Positions 41,488 to 52,745 of a stretch of DNA of 56,786 nucleotides are shown here, piece by piece. The translations under genes were made by a program, and so were the position numbers. Source of the stretch: Photorhabdus heterorhabditis (GTDB lineage Bacteria > Pseudomonadota > Gammaproteobacteria > Enterobacterales > Enterobacteriaceae); contig NZ_RCWA01000030.1 in NCBI RefSeq assembly GCF_018448905.1, positions 1-56,786 of the forward strand. The letters are read 5' to 3'. Each line of letters opens with the position of its first letter. The stretch's first letter is position 1. The notes beneath the pieces are model-generated. The model was not told the origin of the DNA. It saw only the letters and a program-made list of their open reading frames with translations, and ran no database searches.

Positions 41488-42945
41488 ATGACAATAACTC
41501 CTCAACAACTGATCGCGCTGTTACCGCTGTTGATCGTCGGATTGACGGTAGTCGTTGTGATGCTGTCCATTGCGTGGCGACGCGATCACTTTATTAATAC
41601 AACTCTGACCGTGATAGGTTTGAACTTGGCGCTGTTGTCCCTCTATTTTGTCGGACAGCAGGAGGCAATGGATGTCACTCCGTTGGTTCATGTCGATAGC
41701 TATGCTATGCTCTATATTGGTATGGTGCTGGTTGCGAGTCTGGCAACGTCTACTTTCGCCTATTCTTGGTTGGAAAATTATCCAGATAATAAAGAAGAGT
41801 TCTACTTGCTGGTGCTGATTGCAACAGTAGGCGGTATTCTACTGGCCTGTGCAAACCATCTGGCATCATTGTTTATCGGCATTGAGTTATTAACTTTGCC
41901 GTTGTTTGGTTTGATTGGCTATGCATATCGTCAGAGACGCCCGCTGGAAGCCGCTATTAAGTACATGTTGCTGTCTGCGGCAGCCTCTTCTTTTATGCTG
42001 TTTGGTATGGCATTGCTGTATGCGGAATCGGGCGATCTCTCTTTTTCTGCGCTGGGGCATCGTTTGTCCGACAGTTACATCTATCAACCATTGATACTGG
42101 CCGGTCTGGGTATGTTGATTGTTGGCCTTGGCTTCAAATTGTCTCTGGTACCATTCCATCTCTGGACACCAGACGTCTATCAAGGAGCACCTGCACCGGT
42201 TTCTACCTTTCTGGCAACAGCTAGTAAGATAGCGATTTTTGCCGTAGTGATACGTCTGTTTGTTGAAGCACCAATGGCAGACAGTGAAGCATTGCGTACG
42301 GTATTAGCTATCATTGCGATTGCTTCTATGCTGTTCGGTAACTTGATGGCGCTGACGCAGACTAATATTAAACGCCTGCTCGGTTATTCTTCTATTGCTC
42401 ATTTAGGTTATCTGCTGGTGGCTATGGTGGCGGTACAGAATCATCAGCTGTCAGAAGAAACAGTGGGTATCTATCTGGCAGGTTATCTGTTTAGCAGTAT
42501 CGGTGCATTTGGTGTCGTTAGTTTAATGTCCAGCCCATATAAAGGGCCAGATGCAGATTCCCTCTACTCATACCGTGGCCTGTTCTGGCATAAACCTATC
42601 CTGTCGGCAGTTATGACGGTGATGATGTTGTCACTGGCGGGTATCCCAATGACGTTTGGCTTTATTGGTAAGTTCTACGTGATTGTATTGGGTGTGAAGG
42701 CTGAACTGTGGTGGTTGACTGGTGCTGTGGTGATAGGTAGTGCTATTGGGCTTTATTACTATCTACGGGTGATGGTTAGTTTGTACCTGCCTGCACCGAA
42801 AGCCCTTAACCGTGATGCTCCAAGGAACTGGGCATTGACTGCCGGTGGGATGGTTGTTCTGATTTCTGCATTACTGGTATTAGCGTTAGGTATCTGGCCT
42901 CAACCGCTGATTGATGTAATACAGCAAGCGAAAATTATTCTCTAA
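41488..42945 (+). CDS. nuoN: NADH-quinone oxidoreductase subunit N
   Basis: Third antiporter-like subunit, 485 residues. Family blocks are [41 protein letters not shown]-type region and [19 protein letters not shown]. It is the last gene of the operon and is followed by a strong bidirectional terminator 40 bp on. Confidence 0.97.
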   Translation: MTITPQQLIALLPLLIVGLTVVVVMLSIAWRRDHFINTTLTVIGLNLALLSLYFVGQQEAMDVTPLVHVDSYAMLYIGMVLVASLATSTFAYSWLENYPDNKEEFYLLVLIATVGGILLACANHLASLFIGIELLTLPLFGLIGYAYRQRRPLEAAIKYMLLSAAASSFMLFGMALLYAESGDLSFSALGHRLSDSYIYQPLILAGLGMLIVGLGFKLSLVPFHLWTPDVYQGAPAPVSTFLATASKIAIFAVVIRLFVEAPMADSEALRTVLAIIAIASMLFGNLMALTQTNIKRLLGYSSIAHLGYLLVAMVAVQNHQLSEETVGIYLAGYLFSSIGAFGVVSLMSSPYKGPDADSLYSYRGLFWHKPILSAVMTVMMLSLAGIPMTFGFIGKFYVIVLGVKAELWWLTGAVVIGSAIGLYYYLRVMVSLYLPAPKALNRDAPRNWALTAGGMVVLISALLVLALGIWPQPLIDVIQQAKIIL

Positions 42946-42984
42946 ATAATCAATCGATTGTGATGAATTATTTGGAATAATTAA

Positions 42985-43018
42985 AACCCGGTAAGGTTGT
43001 CCTTACCGGGTTGTTTTA
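42985..43018. terminator. Bidirectional rho-independent terminator between nuoN and paxB
   Basis: Perfect 12-bp stem AACCCGGTAAGG (42985-42996 with 43001-43012) and a 4-nt loop. It has a T-rich tail on the plus strand and TTTTAATTATT on the minus strand, so it can serve both nuo and the convergent toxin operon. Confidence 0.9.
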
Positions 43019-43075
43019 CGTTCAATATCTTGAACGACACCCTATGCGGGTTATATCAAGGGCAGGGAATTGCGC

Positions 43076-44137
43076 TTAGTGCAGTATCATTGTGTGATAT
43101 TGCAGTGCCAAATCATCAAGGAAAGCTAGTTGGTTGTTTATAAGTTTGGGCAAATCTTGTTGGCTGGTTTTATTGTCTGTTGTTTCCTGTAATTGGTTGG
43201 CAAAGGTAGTCCATATCTGTTCTAGTTTAGTTGCCTGGAGTAGTAGGGTAGTGCGTTCTTTGTCAATTTGATGCGCATTTTCTATACCAGCAATCCGTTG
43301 CTCTACGCCTTTTAATTGGGTTTTTAAATCGTCGCAATCTTTGCCTAATTGAGAGATTTGTGCGTCTAATTTGATTCTTGCATCAGCTAGCTCAATATAT
43401 TTCAGCCCGGTGGAAATATGGCCTAGGATTTTTTTAGCGATCTCGACACCCTGTTTGATCGCCTGTTTGATAAGCTCTTTTTTAGGGCTATCCAGGTTCA
43501 GTTTGTCCAGTTCACTGGCATTGGGAATATAGTCCTTAAACATATCGGCTAGATTATATTGGCGAATAATATCTTGGCTTTCGATGATTTTGTTGCGATT
43601 TGGGAGCAGTTTGGCCTTATTTTGCTCTTTCTGGGTGATATCGGCCTGTAATTCCTCTTTTCTTTCCTGCTCTTCTTTCAGACTCTCCTCCAGGCGCTCT
43701 ACAATGATGACATTGCGAACATCGGCAATTTTGCTAGCCATTATGTTAGCTTCTTTATGTAAGTTGGAAATGACGTTCTTGATATCTTTGTTCAGACTGC
43801 TGATCTCCTCTGAACGAGCCTCCAACAGGGTATTTCGTGTCTCCTCATCCAGCTCAGGGTTTTCCAGAGCGGTATCAATTTCGATGAGAGTTTGGAAATA
43901 GTCTTGAGGAGGAAGTTGTCTCAGGACGGCTTGTAGTTGAGGTATAGAATCGCGAGCGGCTTCATCGATATCACGGCTATATACGCCTATCCGCAGAATT
44001 TTTTCCTGGATGATTTCAATGCCTGATTTTTGCTGGTGTGCTAAACGCCAGATGTTTTTCACCGCTTGGCTCAAAGTTTTTACGCTGATTTCTGGATAAG
44101 TAATAGTTTTCTGAGGGAAAGTGATGATTTCTGTCAT
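43076..44137 (-). CDS. paxB: XaxB/PaxB-like component of a binary alpha-pore-forming toxin
   Basis: 353-residue, mostly helical protein recognised as the B subunit of the Xenorhabdus XaxAB / Yersinia YaxAB / Photorhabdus PaxAB cytolysin family. A long heptad-rich central region (about residues 95-190, rich in Glu/Lys/Gln) predicts the extended coiled-coil stalk. There is no signal peptide, as usual in the family. In the published XaxAB pore structure, XaxB supplies the amphipathic helix that inserts into the membrane. AGGAG lies 8 nt before the ATG. It is second in a two-gene operon with paxA (45 bp gap) and convergent with nuoN. Likely role: lysis of insect haemocytes. Confidence 0.88.
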   Translation of the reverse strand: MTEIITFPQKTITYPEISVKTLSQAVKNIWRLAHQQKSGIEIIQEKILRIGVYSRDIDEAARDSIPQLQAVLRQLPPQDYFQTLIEIDTALENPELDEETRNTLLEARSEEISSLNKDIKNVISNLHKEANIMASKIADVRNVIIVERLEESLKEEQERKEELQADITQKEQNKAKLLPNRNKIIESQDIIRQYNLADMFKDYIPNASELDKLNLDSPKKELIKQAIKQGVEIAKKILGHISTGLKYIELADARIKLDAQISQLGKDCDDLKTQLKGVEQRIAGIENAHQIDKERTTLLLQATKLEQIWTTFANQLQETTDNKTSQQDLPKLINNQLAFLDDLALQYHTMILH

Positions 44138-44182
44138 TTTTGTGCTCCTTTTTTCTATAATTCTGTGTAATACGGGAAACGA

Positions 44183-45397
44183 TTAGTTATAGCGATGTTT
44201 GTATTCTTTCAACGCTTCATCGAAAACCTTGACTAATTGTTTGGCGGAACCTTCTACCTCTTTCCAGGGGCTTATTACTTGCTGGAATTTAGTTATAAAA
44301 GAGGTCAGGTTTAGTGCATCGTTAATTTGGGTGAATTTATCTTTAGAGGCATTGAGCTGGGTCAGCATGGATTGCCACATGTAATCCAAATGATTTAGTG
44401 CGACTTCTGCATCCAACAAACGGGTATCCATATCGCTAAAATCAAGGGATAAATTAGTAATGGATTTTTGCAGTGAGCGTTTACCTTTAATGTTTTCTTC
44501 CAGGCTACGCACTTCTTCGATCAGCATGTTTTTCCGCTTTCGTACTTCTTCTGCTTTGGAGCCAAAGATGCCGCCAGTAATCGCAAGACCTATAATCCCT
44601 CCGGCGATACCGGAAAAAGCCAGACCCACAAATTTGTTGTAATCTTGCCTAAGTTGGTCGATTTCTGCTTTTTTCTCGATGATCTTTTCGTCCAGATCTT
44701 CAATGTTGACCGACATTTTATTGTCTTTCATTAGCTTTCTTTTGCTTTCAACCTGTGGTTGTAAGCCCATAGCAATACTGCCGTTTGTCAGTCTGCCGCC
44801 GATAAGTTTTAATTTAAAATCGGATACTTCGTTTTTGACCTTTTCGGTTTTCTGCCGTTGTTTCTCGATGTCGTTCTTCATGGTGTCGAGGATTTCTCCC
44901 AGAGCATATGAGACTTCTTTGTCTTCGTGGGTGTAGGTTATCTCGGCAAGTTGTCTATTTGAGATGTTTCCCAATTTTTTCTTGATACGTTCAATAATTG
45001 GCATCTCATTGATAATACTGATTATATTATCTCCGGTTTCGGTAATTTGTTTACCAACAACTTCTAGATCTATGCTCTGTTGCAGAACATCTTTTTCTAC
45101 TTCACTCCAGCTAAGTGAGTGGGTACGGATTTCTTCAAATAAGGCATGAATATCCTCGGGTTCTAATCCAGCGATATTGACTTGTTGGTAGCCAAGATAA
45201 CTTTTCACTTGCTCAATATTAAAAGGTAGTGATAGCCCTTTCTTAACATATAGTTTGATATTAATCAGGTCTTCTTTGGTAAATATTCCGCCGGGGCGTG
45301 CAACACCTTCTTGTTTACCAGTCAGTAATTGTAAGGTAGCTAAGGGAATATCTGTTTCGTTCAGTATCTTTTCCTCTGGAAGTTGAGCTAATAACAT
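44183..45397 (-). CDS. paxA: XaxA/PaxA-like component of a binary alpha-pore-forming toxin
   Basis: 404 residues from the ATG at 45397, which has GGAGA about 6 nt upstream; upstream ATGs at 45409 and 45457 lack as good a site. It is helical with long heptads (about 160-255 and 285-330) and one glycine-rich hydrophobic segment at about residues 257-279 (LAFSGIAGGIIGLAITGGIF). This matches the A subunit of the XaxAB/YaxAB family, which binds and activates the B subunit. No signal peptide. The long AT-rich upstream region suggests regulated transcription. Confidence 0.86.
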   Translation of the reverse strand: MLLAQLPEEKILNETDIPLATLQLLTGKQEGVARPGGIFTKEDLINIKLYVKKGLSLPFNIEQVKSYLGYQQVNIAGLEPEDIHALFEEIRTHSLSWSEVEKDVLQQSIDLEVVGKQITETGDNIISIINEMPIIERIKKKLGNISNRQLAEITYTHEDKEVSYALGEILDTMKNDIEKQRQKTEKVKNEVSDFKLKLIGGRLTNGSIAMGLQPQVESKRKLMKDNKMSVNIEDLDEKIIEKKAEIDQLRQDYNKFVGLAFSGIAGGIIGLAITGGIFGSKAEEVRKRKNMLIEEVRSLEENIKGKRSLQKSITNLSLDFSDMDTRLLDAEVALNHLDYMWQSMLTQLNASKDKFTQINDALNLTSFITKFQQVISPWKEVEGSAKQLVKVFDEALKEYKHRYN

Positions 45398-46581
45398 ATA
45401 TTTCTCCATTAATAGTTCTTGCTTTATTGAAAAATTATTAAATACATCAAGGCACAACCGGAAGTCATAATACTCATGTTGTTAAATTCACGTTGTATTT
45501 TTTATTGAATAATCTTAATTAAAAATACATAAGTTTATGGGGTTGATTGTTGAAAAAATAGTTTAATTCATGAGTTTTATTAAATGTTTTTTTACATGAC
45601 TATTAATTTTAAATAAAATTATTCATGGTTTTTTTATATCTGATATATGGAATTAAATAGCGTAAATTATTATTTTATTAATTTAATGTAAAAATATTAT
45701 TTTTTCTTTCTTGTTTATATGGATTAAATATCTTTTTTTATTGACATTAGAATGTGGAAATATAAATTATTTAAATGTGTTTTTTAAAAAAATTCATTTA
45801 AAACAATTGGTTGTGTTTATATGGCGTGGTGATTACATGATCTCTGTATTTTTAATTTAAAAGGTAGTTAATATGGTATTCTTGTAAAGAGTAAGTCAGG
45901 TGTTTTTTAATTTATTATTTATGGCTTGTTTAAAAAATAGATGGAATTGTGTTCTATTTACCTTAAGTCATTGAATAAAGGTTTTGATTTATGCCCAATA
46001 GATTTCAAGATGCATCGAGACGGCAAGGGAGCGAATCCCCGGGAGCATAGATAACTATGTCATAGAGAACTCTGTGACCGGGGTGAGTGAGTGCAGCCAA
46101 CAAAGAGGCAACTTGAAAGATAACAGGTATATAATATCTTAATTAAATCCTTAATTGTTCATATAATGGTTAAAATTAACAAATAAGGTGTATGTTTTTA
46201 TAATTCCATTTGGCTATTGTGCAAATAAAATATATTTTTATAGAAAATGTTTTTTCAAAATATAAATGTTTATTTCTTGGTTGATAATAACGGTATTTAT
46301 TTAGTAAATTTTTCGTAGTAAATAAAAGAACCGTTTTTTTGTAAATTGCATATACCCAACAGATTTCATTTCTTCTGACAACCGATTGCAGTACTTACTG
46401 GCTGCAAGTCAGTTTCCACAGATCTGGGGGCTGAATGCCTGGGATCGTTACTGAAAGGTAAGTAAGTTAGCAAAAATGTTTTCCGATTAACTGTCAATTC
46501 ATTGAACTAGGATAAAGAAATAATTATCCATGTCGTTAGTATACTGATAGTCAGCTTTTATAAATATTTTCTGAGTAAAAT
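45398..46581. other. 1.2-kb divergent region paxA / menD
   Basis: Very AT-rich and without a supported gene. It contains repeat copy D at 45990-46131 and a shorter repeat end (TATACCCAACAGATTTCA) at about 46352-46369. In E. coli the isochorismate synthase gene menF lies directly before menD; nothing resembling it is here. Confidence 0.6.
45990..46131. repeat. Dispersed palindromic repeat, copy D (142 bp)
   Basis: Full-length copy in inverse orientation to copy C, ending GATAACAGGTATA. Internal blocks shared with copies B, C and E include GACCGGGGTGAGTGAGTGCA and the half near CCCCGGGAGCATAGATAAC. Confidence 0.85.
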
Positions 46582-48255
46582 ATGTCAAACAGCGCATTTA
46601 ACCGCCGCTGGGCGGAACTTTTATTGGAAGCACTTACTCGCTACGGATTACGTCATGTTTGCATTGCGCCAGGTTCACGTTCCACACCTTTAACAATGGC
46701 CGCCGCGTCAAATAACAAACTGATTTGTCATACTCATTTTGACGAACGCGGATTAGGACATCTGGCACTGGGATTGTCCAAAGCAAGTAAAGAGCCTGTT
46801 GCTGTTATCGTGACTTCTGGGACCGCAGTGGCAAACCTCTATCCTGCATTAATTGAAGCCAGTTTGACGGGCGAACGGATCGTTTTCCTTACTGCCGATC
46901 GGCCTCCAGAATTGATGGATTGTGGTGCGAATCAGGCTATCCGTCAGAATGGTATTTTTGCTTCTCATCCATGCCAAACAATTTCTTTGCCAAGACCAAC
47001 AGCTGATATAACGGCGAGCTGGCTAGTTTCTGTTATAGATCATGCTATGGCGAATTTGCAACATGGCGCTTTGCATATTAATTGCCCATTTGCCGAGCCA
47101 TTATATGGTAATGAAGAACCTCCATATGATGAGTGGTTGCGACAGTTAGGCGATTGGTGGAAAAGCAACAAACCTTGGTTGAGTCAACCAGTCGCGAATG
47201 TTGTGGCAGAAGTTCAGGATTGGCACTATTGGCAACAGAAGCAGGGCATTGTATTGGCGGGTCGAATGAGTGCTCAAGAGGGCGTTAAGGTGGCTAAATG
47301 GGCAAAGACATTGGGCTGGCCGTTGATTGGCAATGCGCTTTCACAAACCGGCCAGCCATTACCTTGCGCCGATTTATGGTTGAATAATCCTCATGCACAG
47401 GAAATTTTAGCTCAGGCGCAATTGGTAGTGCAGTTTGGTTCCAGCCTGACAGGAAAACGTTTGTTACAGTGGCAAGCTAAATGTCAGCCAGAGGAGTTCT
47501 GGATTATTGATGCAATACCGGGGCGGCTTGATCCCGCTAATCATCGTGGCAGAAAATTAACCTGTAATATTGCTGACTGGTTACTGGTTCACCCGGCACA
47601 ATCGCGTACACCGTGGGCAGAAGAGCTTATAATCTGGTCAGAGAAAGCGGTTAATTGCGTCAGGGCAGCACTGGCAGGGAAATTCAGTGAAGCAGCTGTG
47701 GCTTATCGATTGAATGAATTATTACCTGAATACGGGCAGTTATTTGTGGGTAACAGTCTGATAGTTCGTCTGATAGATGCATTGGGACAATTGCCAGCAG
47801 GCTATCCGGTCTACAGTAACCGAGGGGCAAGCGGTATTGATGGATTGATTTCTACTGTGGCAGGCGTACAGCGAGCAACGGCAAAACCAACTTTGGCTAT
47901 TATTGGTGATTTATCTGCCCTTTATGATTTGAATAGCCTGGCATTATTGCGTCATCCTTCCTCTTCAACAGTATTAATCGTCGTTAATAATAACGGTGGA
48001 CAAATTTTCTCTTTACTGCCGACGCCGGAAGAGGAAAGACAGCGTTTTTACTGCATGCCTCAATACGTCAATTTTGATCATGCTGCCGCTATGTTTGGCC
48101 TGAAATATGTTAGCCCACAAAGCTGGACTGACTTGAAGCAGTGTACTGAACAAGCATGGCAACAAAATGAAACGACATTGATTGAACTGAAAGTACCAGA
48201 TAGAGAAGGCGCTGAGTGTTTGCAACAGCTTTTAAAACAGGTGGTTATGCTGTGA
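46582..48255 (+). CDS. menD: SEPHCHC synthase MenD
   Basis: Thiamine-diphosphate enzyme that adds a succinyl-semialdehyde unit from 2-oxoglutarate to isochorismate, the first committed menaquinone step. 557 residues. The N-terminal pyrimidine-binding domain has [19 protein letters not shown] and [12 protein letters not shown]; the C-terminal diphosphate-binding motif is [21 protein letters not shown]-type signature ([10 protein letters not shown]) is present. First gene of menDHBCE; it overlaps menH by 4 bp. Confidence 0.96.
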   Translation: MSNSAFNRRWAELLLEALTRYGLRHVCIAPGSRSTPLTMAAASNNKLICHTHFDERGLGHLALGLSKASKEPVAVIVTSGTAVANLYPALIEASLTGERIVFLTADRPPELMDCGANQAIRQNGIFASHPCQTISLPRPTADITASWLVSVIDHAMANLQHGALHINCPFAEPLYGNEEPPYDEWLRQLGDWWKSNKPWLSQPVANVVAEVQDWHYWQQKQGIVLAGRMSAQEGVKVAKWAKTLGWPLIGNALSQTGQPLPCADLWLNNPHAQEILAQAQLVVQFGSSLTGKRLLQWQAKCQPEEFWIIDAIPGRLDPANHRGRKLTCNIADWLLVHPAQSRTPWAEELIIWSEKAVNCVRAALAGKFSEAAVAYRLNELLPEYGQLFVGNSLIVRLIDALGQLPAGYPVYSNRGASGIDGLISTVAGVQRATAKPTLAIIGDLSALYDLNSLALLRHPSSSTVLIVVNNNGGQIFSLLPTPEEERQRFYCMPQYVNFDHAAAMFGLKYVSPQSWTDLKQCTEQAWQQNETTLIELKVPDREGAECLQQLLKQVVML

Positions 48256-49031
48256 ATCTGGTTTGCCATAAGTTCAACAGTCACAATGATCGCCCGTGGC
48301 TGGTTTGGTTGCATGGATTATTGGGCCGTGGTGATGAATGGTTGCCATTAGTGAAGCGGTGTGCTCAGTATCCCTCATTGATAATAGATTTACCCGGTCA
48401 CGGCGATTCCGCAGAGGTGCAGATAAAAGATTTCACAGATATGAATCGTCTTTTGTCGGAAACGTTAAGAGAACAGCAAATTGATCAATATTGGTTGATT
48501 GGTTACTCCTTGGGTGGACGCATTGCTATGAATTATGCCTGTTATGGTGATATTCGGGGGCTATGTGGGTTGCTGGTTGAAGGCGGAAACCCGGGTTTGC
48601 TTTCCCGGCGGGAGCGCAATGATCGTCTCAACCACGATAGAGGTTGGGCCAGACGTTTTCGTTCCCAGCCGATTGAACAAGTTTTGTCTGATTGGTATCA
48701 GCAGACAGTATTTTCTGATCTATTACCTGAACAGCGCCAGCAACTGATTAAAGTACGCCGCCAGAATAATGGCAATTGTGTGGCTGATATGCTGGAAAAT
48801 ACTTCGCTTGGACATCAACCTTGGTTGGTTCCTGTACTGCAACAACTGACATTACCTTTCATGTACTTGTGCGGCGAAAATGATAAGAAATTCCAGCAAT
48901 TGGCAGAACATTATGCCTTACCCCTGCAAACTATTCAGCATGTTGGGCATAATGGCCACAGAGCGAACGCGACAGCGTTTGCTACGGCAGTAAACCATTT
49001 TTTATCACTCTTTGATTATAAGGAATTATGA
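48252..49031 (+). CDS. menH: SHCHC synthase MenH
   Basis: Alpha/beta-hydrolase-fold lyase that eliminates pyruvate from SEPHCHC. 259 residues from the GTG at 48252, which overlaps the menD stop (GTGA); the open frame extends further back inside menD but homology starts at NLVCHKF. The nucleophile Ser is in GYSLGG, the oxyanion/HG motif in WLHGLLG, the DLPGHGDS block follows, and the catalytic His is in [10 protein letters not shown]. It overlaps menB by 4 bp. Confidence 0.93.
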   Translation: MNLVCHKFNSHNDRPWLVWLHGLLGRGDEWLPLVKRCAQYPSLIIDLPGHGDSAEVQIKDFTDMNRLLSETLREQQIDQYWLIGYSLGGRIAMNYACYGDIRGLCGLLVEGGNPGLLSRRERNDRLNHDRGWARRFRSQPIEQVLSDWYQQTVFSDLLPEQRQQLIKVRRQNNGNCVADMLENTSLGHQPWLVPVLQQLTLPFMYLCGENDKKFQQLAEHYALPLQTIQHVGHNGHRANATAFATAVNHFLSLFDYKEL

Positions 49032-49891
49032 GTATGATTTACCCGAGCGAAGAAGAACTTTACGCCCAAATTGAATGGCAGGACTGTTCCGAAGGGTTTG
49101 AAGATATTCTTTATCACAAATCCACCGATGGCATTGCTAAAATCACCATCAATCGCCCGCAAGTACGTAATGCGTTCCGTCCGTTGACGGTTAAAGAGAT
49201 GATGCAGGCATTAGATGATGCCCGTTATGATGGTTCTATCGGTGTGATTATTCTAACCGGTATGGGTGAAAAAGCCTTTTGTGCTGGTGGTGATCAGAAA
49301 ATCCGGGGTGACTACGGAGGCTATAAGGATGCCAATGGTATGCATCACCTGAATGTATTGGATTTTCAGCGCCAAATCCGTAATTGTTCAAAACCGGTTG
49401 TTGCTATGGTTGCTGGCTATGCTATTGGTGGCGGTCATGTATTGCATTTGGTGTGTGATCTGACTATTGCCGCTGATAACGCTATTTTTGGTCAGACCGG
49501 GCCTAAAGTTGGCTCTTTTGACGGCGGTTGGGGGGCGTCTTATATGGCGCGAATTGTCGGTCAGAAAAAAGCGCGCGAAATCTGGTTCCTGTGTCGTCAG
49601 TATGATGCTAAACAAGCGTTAGAGATGGGGCTGGTTAATACGGTTGTACCTTATGCGGATCTGGAAAAAGAGACTGTTCGCTGGTGCCGTGAAATGTTGG
49701 AAAATAGTCCAATGGCTCTGCGTTGCTTGAAATCTGCTCTGAATGCTGACTGTGATGGTCAATCTGGATTGCAGGAACTGGCAGGTAACGCCACGATGCT
49801 TTTCTACATGACAGAAGAAAGCCAAGAGGGACGAAATGCCTTCAATGAGAAACGCAACCCTGATTTCAGCAAATTTAAACGTAACCCATGA
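49028..49891 (+). CDS. menB: 1,4-dihydroxy-2-naphthoyl-CoA synthase MenB
   Basis: Crotonase-fold enzyme that closes the second naphthoquinone ring. 287 residues, almost identical in pattern to E. coli Men[57 protein letters not shown]. The ATG at 49034 (MIYPSEEEL) matches other MenB starts and has AGGA at 9 nt. The listed ATG at 49028 gives the ATGA overlap with menH; either may be used. Confidence 0.96.
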   Translation: MSMIYPSEEELYAQIEWQDCSEGFEDILYHKSTDGIAKITINRPQVRNAFRPLTVKEMMQALDDARYDGSIGVIILTGMGEKAFCAGGDQKIRGDYGGYKDANGMHHLNVLDFQRQIRNCSKPVVAMVAGYAIGGGHVLHLVCDLTIAADNAIFGQTGPKVGSFDGGWGASYMARIVGQKKAREIWFLCRQYDAKQALEMGLVNTVVPYADLEKETVRWCREMLENSPMALRCLKSALNADCDGQSGLQELAGNATMLFYMTEESQEGRNAFNEKRNPDFSKFKRNP

Positions 49892-50862
49892 TGCGTACCG
49901 CAACTTTATACCGATTCAGCTTGCCGATGGAAACAGGCGTTGTCCTGCGATATCAGCGGCTTAAAACCCGTGACGGCTTTCTGGTTCACTTGCAGGAAAA
50001 TGGTCAACAGGGATGGGGTGAAATTGCACCTCTGCCCGAATTCAGCAAGGAAACGCTTGAGCAGGCGGGTGAAACTGCTACGACATGGCTTAAACAGTGG
50101 TGTCTTGGTGCTGAGTCTGACGAAAGTGAATTACCTTCTGTGGCATTTGGAATTAGCTGCGCAATAGCTGAATTACAGAGTAAATTGCCGGAAGAAGCTG
50201 ATTACCGGAAAGCACCACTGTGTAATGGTGATCCTGATGAACTGATTGTTCGTCTCAGTGAAATGAGTGGGCAAAAAATCGCCAAGGTAAAAGTCGGGCT
50301 GTATGAAGCAGTACGTGACGGTATGGTGGTTAATGTTCTGTTGGAAGCAGTACCGGATTTAGCTTTGCGGCTGGATGCTAACCGTAGTTGGAATCGTGTT
50401 AAAGCGGATGGCTTTGCTAAATATGTGAATCCTGATTACCGCCACCGAATTGCCTTTTTGGAAGAACCTTGTCAAACCGCGAAAGAATCGCTTGCTTTTG
50501 CCCGTGATACAGGGATCGCCATTGCATGGGATGAAAGTGTCCGTGATGAAGGCTTTAAAGTAGAGGCTCAGAAAGGGGTTGCCGCTATTGTTATCAAACC
50601 CACGTTAGTTGGCAGTCTTGCCCGCTGTCGTCAGTTGATTTCAGCTGCGCACAATGCTGGATTAGAGGCGGTGATCAGCTCCAGTATTGAAACCAGTTTC
50701 GGCCTGAGTCAGCTTGCCCGCATTGCTCATTGGTTGACGCCTGCGACTATTCCTGGGTTGGATACGCTGGAATTGATTCAGTTTCAGTTAGTGCGTTGTT
50801 GGCCGGGTAGCACGATTCCAGTAAAAGGATTGGACGAGTTAGAAATCGCATGGTGCAGTTAA
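49888..50862 (+). CDS. menC: o-succinylbenzoate synthase MenC
   Basis: Enolase-superfamily dehydratase acting on SHCHC. 324 residues. Catalytic lysine region [14 protein letters not shown], metal ligands in [16 protein letters not shown] and AWDESVRD, and the second Lys in VIKPTLVGS are all there, as is the family C-terminus [12 protein letters not shown]. It starts inside the menB stop and overlaps menE by 13 bp. Confidence 0.95.
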   Translation: MMRTATLYRFSLPMETGVVLRYQRLKTRDGFLVHLQENGQQGWGEIAPLPEFSKETLEQAGETATTWLKQWCLGAESDESELPSVAFGISCAIAELQSKLPEEADYRKAPLCNGDPDELIVRLSEMSGQKIAKVKVGLYEAVRDGMVVNVLLEAVPDLALRLDANRSWNRVKADGFAKYVNPDYRHRIAFLEEPCQTAKESLAFARDTGIAIAWDESVRDEGFKVEAQKGVAAIVIKPTLVGSLARCRQLISAAHNAGLEAVISSSIETSFGLSQLARIAHWLTPATIPGLDTLELIQFQLVRCWPGSTIPVKGLDELEIAWCS

Positions 50863-52250
50863 ATCCATTTACCCAGTGGCCGTGGCGCTACTGGGCATCT
50901 CTTAATCCTGAACATATTGCCATCAGATTGCCTAATCGCTCTCTAAACTGGCATCAGTTGGTGACTTCTTTGGATGCAATAGCGGCCAATTTTCGCCAAC
51001 AGGGGGTCGTTGAAGGAAGCGGAGTCATGCTGCGGGGGAAAAATAGCGAAGAGATGCTGTTTTGTTATCTTGCAGCACTACAGTGTGGTGCGCGGGTGTT
51101 GCCACTGAATCCTCAATTGCCTGAAATACTCCTGTCTGAATTACTGCCACATTTGAAGATTGATTTTGTTGCTGATTTCTGTGGTGATGATTTGCTCGTT
51201 ATAAATTCCAGTCCTCTTAATTGGCAAAGTAACTCACTGAATTCTGATGATAGTGCTGCTGCATGGGATGCAATGCGCCCAGCCAGTATGATTTTGACTT
51301 CCGGTTCTTCTGGATTGCCTAAAGCGGCTGTTCATTCAATCTATGCCCATCTTGCTAGTGCGCAGGATGTACTTTCTGTGATGAATTTCCAACAGCAAGA
51401 TAGTTGGTTGCTTTCATTGCCGTTGTTTCATGTATCTGGTCAGGGGATTATTTGGCGCTGGTTAATGAAAGGAGCTTCTTTGGTACTGAGAAATATTAAT
51501 CCACTGGAGCATGCTTTGGCAGATTGTACACATGCTTCATTAGTGCCGACTCAGCTCTGGCGGTTACTGGAGCAGTCACAAAATCCGCTACCAAATTTGA
51601 AAGAAGTGCTTTTGGGTGGTGCTATGATCCCGGTTGCATTGACTCAAAGGGCAGAACGGAGAGGCATTCGTTGTTGGTGTGGTTATGGCTTGACGGAACT
51701 GGCTTCAACGGTATGTGTTAAACGAGCAGATGAGTTTTCTGGTGTGGGAAATCCACTGCCGGGTAAGGAAATTCGGTTGATAAATGAGGAAATTCATATT
51801 CGTTCTGATAGCCTTGCCAGTGGATATTGGCTGGATGGTAAATTACAACTATTGACTGATAGTGATGGTTGGTTTCATACCCGAGATCGGGGAATGAGGC
51901 AAAATGGTGAATTACGAATACTTGGCCGGATGGATAATCAATTTTTCAGCGGTGGAGAAGGTATTCAACCGGAAGAGATTGAACGGGTGATTAATACCTA
52001 TCCACAAGTAAAGCAAAGTTTTGCTGTTCCTGTACCCGATCTTGAATTTGGTTATCGTCCCGCTGTTGTTATCGACAGTAATTCATCTGAGGTCATTGAT
52101 TCATTGCCCGAATGGCTGATTGATAAACTGGCTTCTTTTCAGCGTCCAGTGGCTTACTATCTGTTACCTCATCAGTTTAAAAATAGCGGTATTAAAATTT
52201 CCCGTCAGCAAATCAAAAAATGGGTATTGGATTTGCCAGGTTTATATTGA
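50850..52250 (+). CDS. menE: o-succinylbenzoate-CoA ligase MenE
   Basis: Acyl-adenylating enzyme that activates o-succinylbenzoate with ATP and CoA. 466 residues. Adenylation motifs are [37 protein letters not shown], the HTRDRG hinge region and the C-terminal [12 protein letters not shown] Lys. Pathway order D-H-B-C-E is the standard enterobacterial operon, minus menF. No terminator is evident after it. Confidence 0.95.
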   Translation: MVQLNPFTQWPWRYWASLNPEHIAIRLPNRSLNWHQLVTSLDAIAANFRQQGVVEGSGVMLRGKNSEEMLFCYLAALQCGARVLPLNPQLPEILLSELLPHLKIDFVADFCGDDLLVINSSPLNWQSNSLNSDDSAAAWDAMRPASMILTSGSSGLPKAAVHSIYAHLASAQDVLSVMNFQQQDSWLLSLPLFHVSGQGIIWRWLMKGASLVLRNINPLEHALADCTHASLVPTQLWRLLEQSQNPLPNLKEVLLGGAMIPVALTQRAERRGIRCWCGYGLTELASTVCVKRADEFSGVGNPLPGKEIRLINEEIHIRSDSLASGYWLDGKLQLLTDSDGWFHTRDRGMRQNGELRILGRMDNQFFSGGEGIQPEEIERVINTYPQVKQSFAVPVPDLEFGYRPAVVIDSNSSEVIDSLPEWLIDKLASFQRPVAYYLLPHQFKNSGIKISRQQIKKWVLDLPGLY

Positions 52251-52385
52251 GCTATTTTGATTTGTATTTTGTGTGGTGAGATGGATATCCATCTCTGAGT
52301 GCAATATTAAACATAAATGATAACAAATTATCCTGCCATCTTTTGGACTCACTATCTGGGGTAATGAAAAAATCATATATCCATC

Positions 52386-52640
52386 TATACCTGTTATCTT
52401 TCAAGTTGCCTCTTTGTTGGCCGCACTCACTCACCCCGGTCACCAGGGCGGGATTCTACTTTGCGTAAAAATTATACATTTCGCAGATATTGATAATTTC
52501 TCACATTCAATACGATTTTATTGATAGGTTTTGATATCTGGCATGAACATTTATTGAGCTAGTAGAGGGTTGTTTTTATCCACAATAACCATATAGAAAA
52601 TGTGAGATCCCGCCCTGCCCCGGTCACAGAGTTATCTATG
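52386..52640. repeat. Dispersed palindromic repeat, copy E, interrupted
   Basis: Left half 52386-52443 and the start of the right half 52618-52640 match copy C. They are separated by the 174-bp element at 52444-52617. The far end of the repeat is missing after about 52640. Confidence 0.8.
52444..52617. mobile_element. MITE-like element nested in repeat copy E
   Basis: 174 bp with terminal inverted repeats CAGGGCGGGAT (start) and ATCCCGCCCTG (end), no coding capacity, and flanked on both sides by CCCCGGTCAC (52434-52443 and 52618-52627). That is a 10-bp target duplication inside the older repeat. Confidence 0.8.
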
Positions 52641-52745
52641 ATGTGGCAAAAGCTGATGATGTAAATAGGAATTGAACTCTGCTACTGCCCATTATTTATC
52701 GTGTAATAATGGGCAGAGATTGTTAAAGAACAGCGTTGCTAGAAA

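Larger units (their letters stand above)
52251..52745. other. menE / katA convergent intergenic region with nested repeats
   Basis: Contains repeat copy E split by a small palindrome-ended element (see those entries). 52685-52716 is a perfect 12-bp hairpin CTGCCCATTATT/AATAATGGGCAG that could end katA transcription, though it lacks a T-tract. No gene. Confidence 0.7.

Noticed and set aside
12414-52640. Five similar repeats considered as a CRISPR-like array
   Set aside because: The copies are kilobases apart, 115-157 bp long and variable; there is no regular spacer structure and no cas gene.
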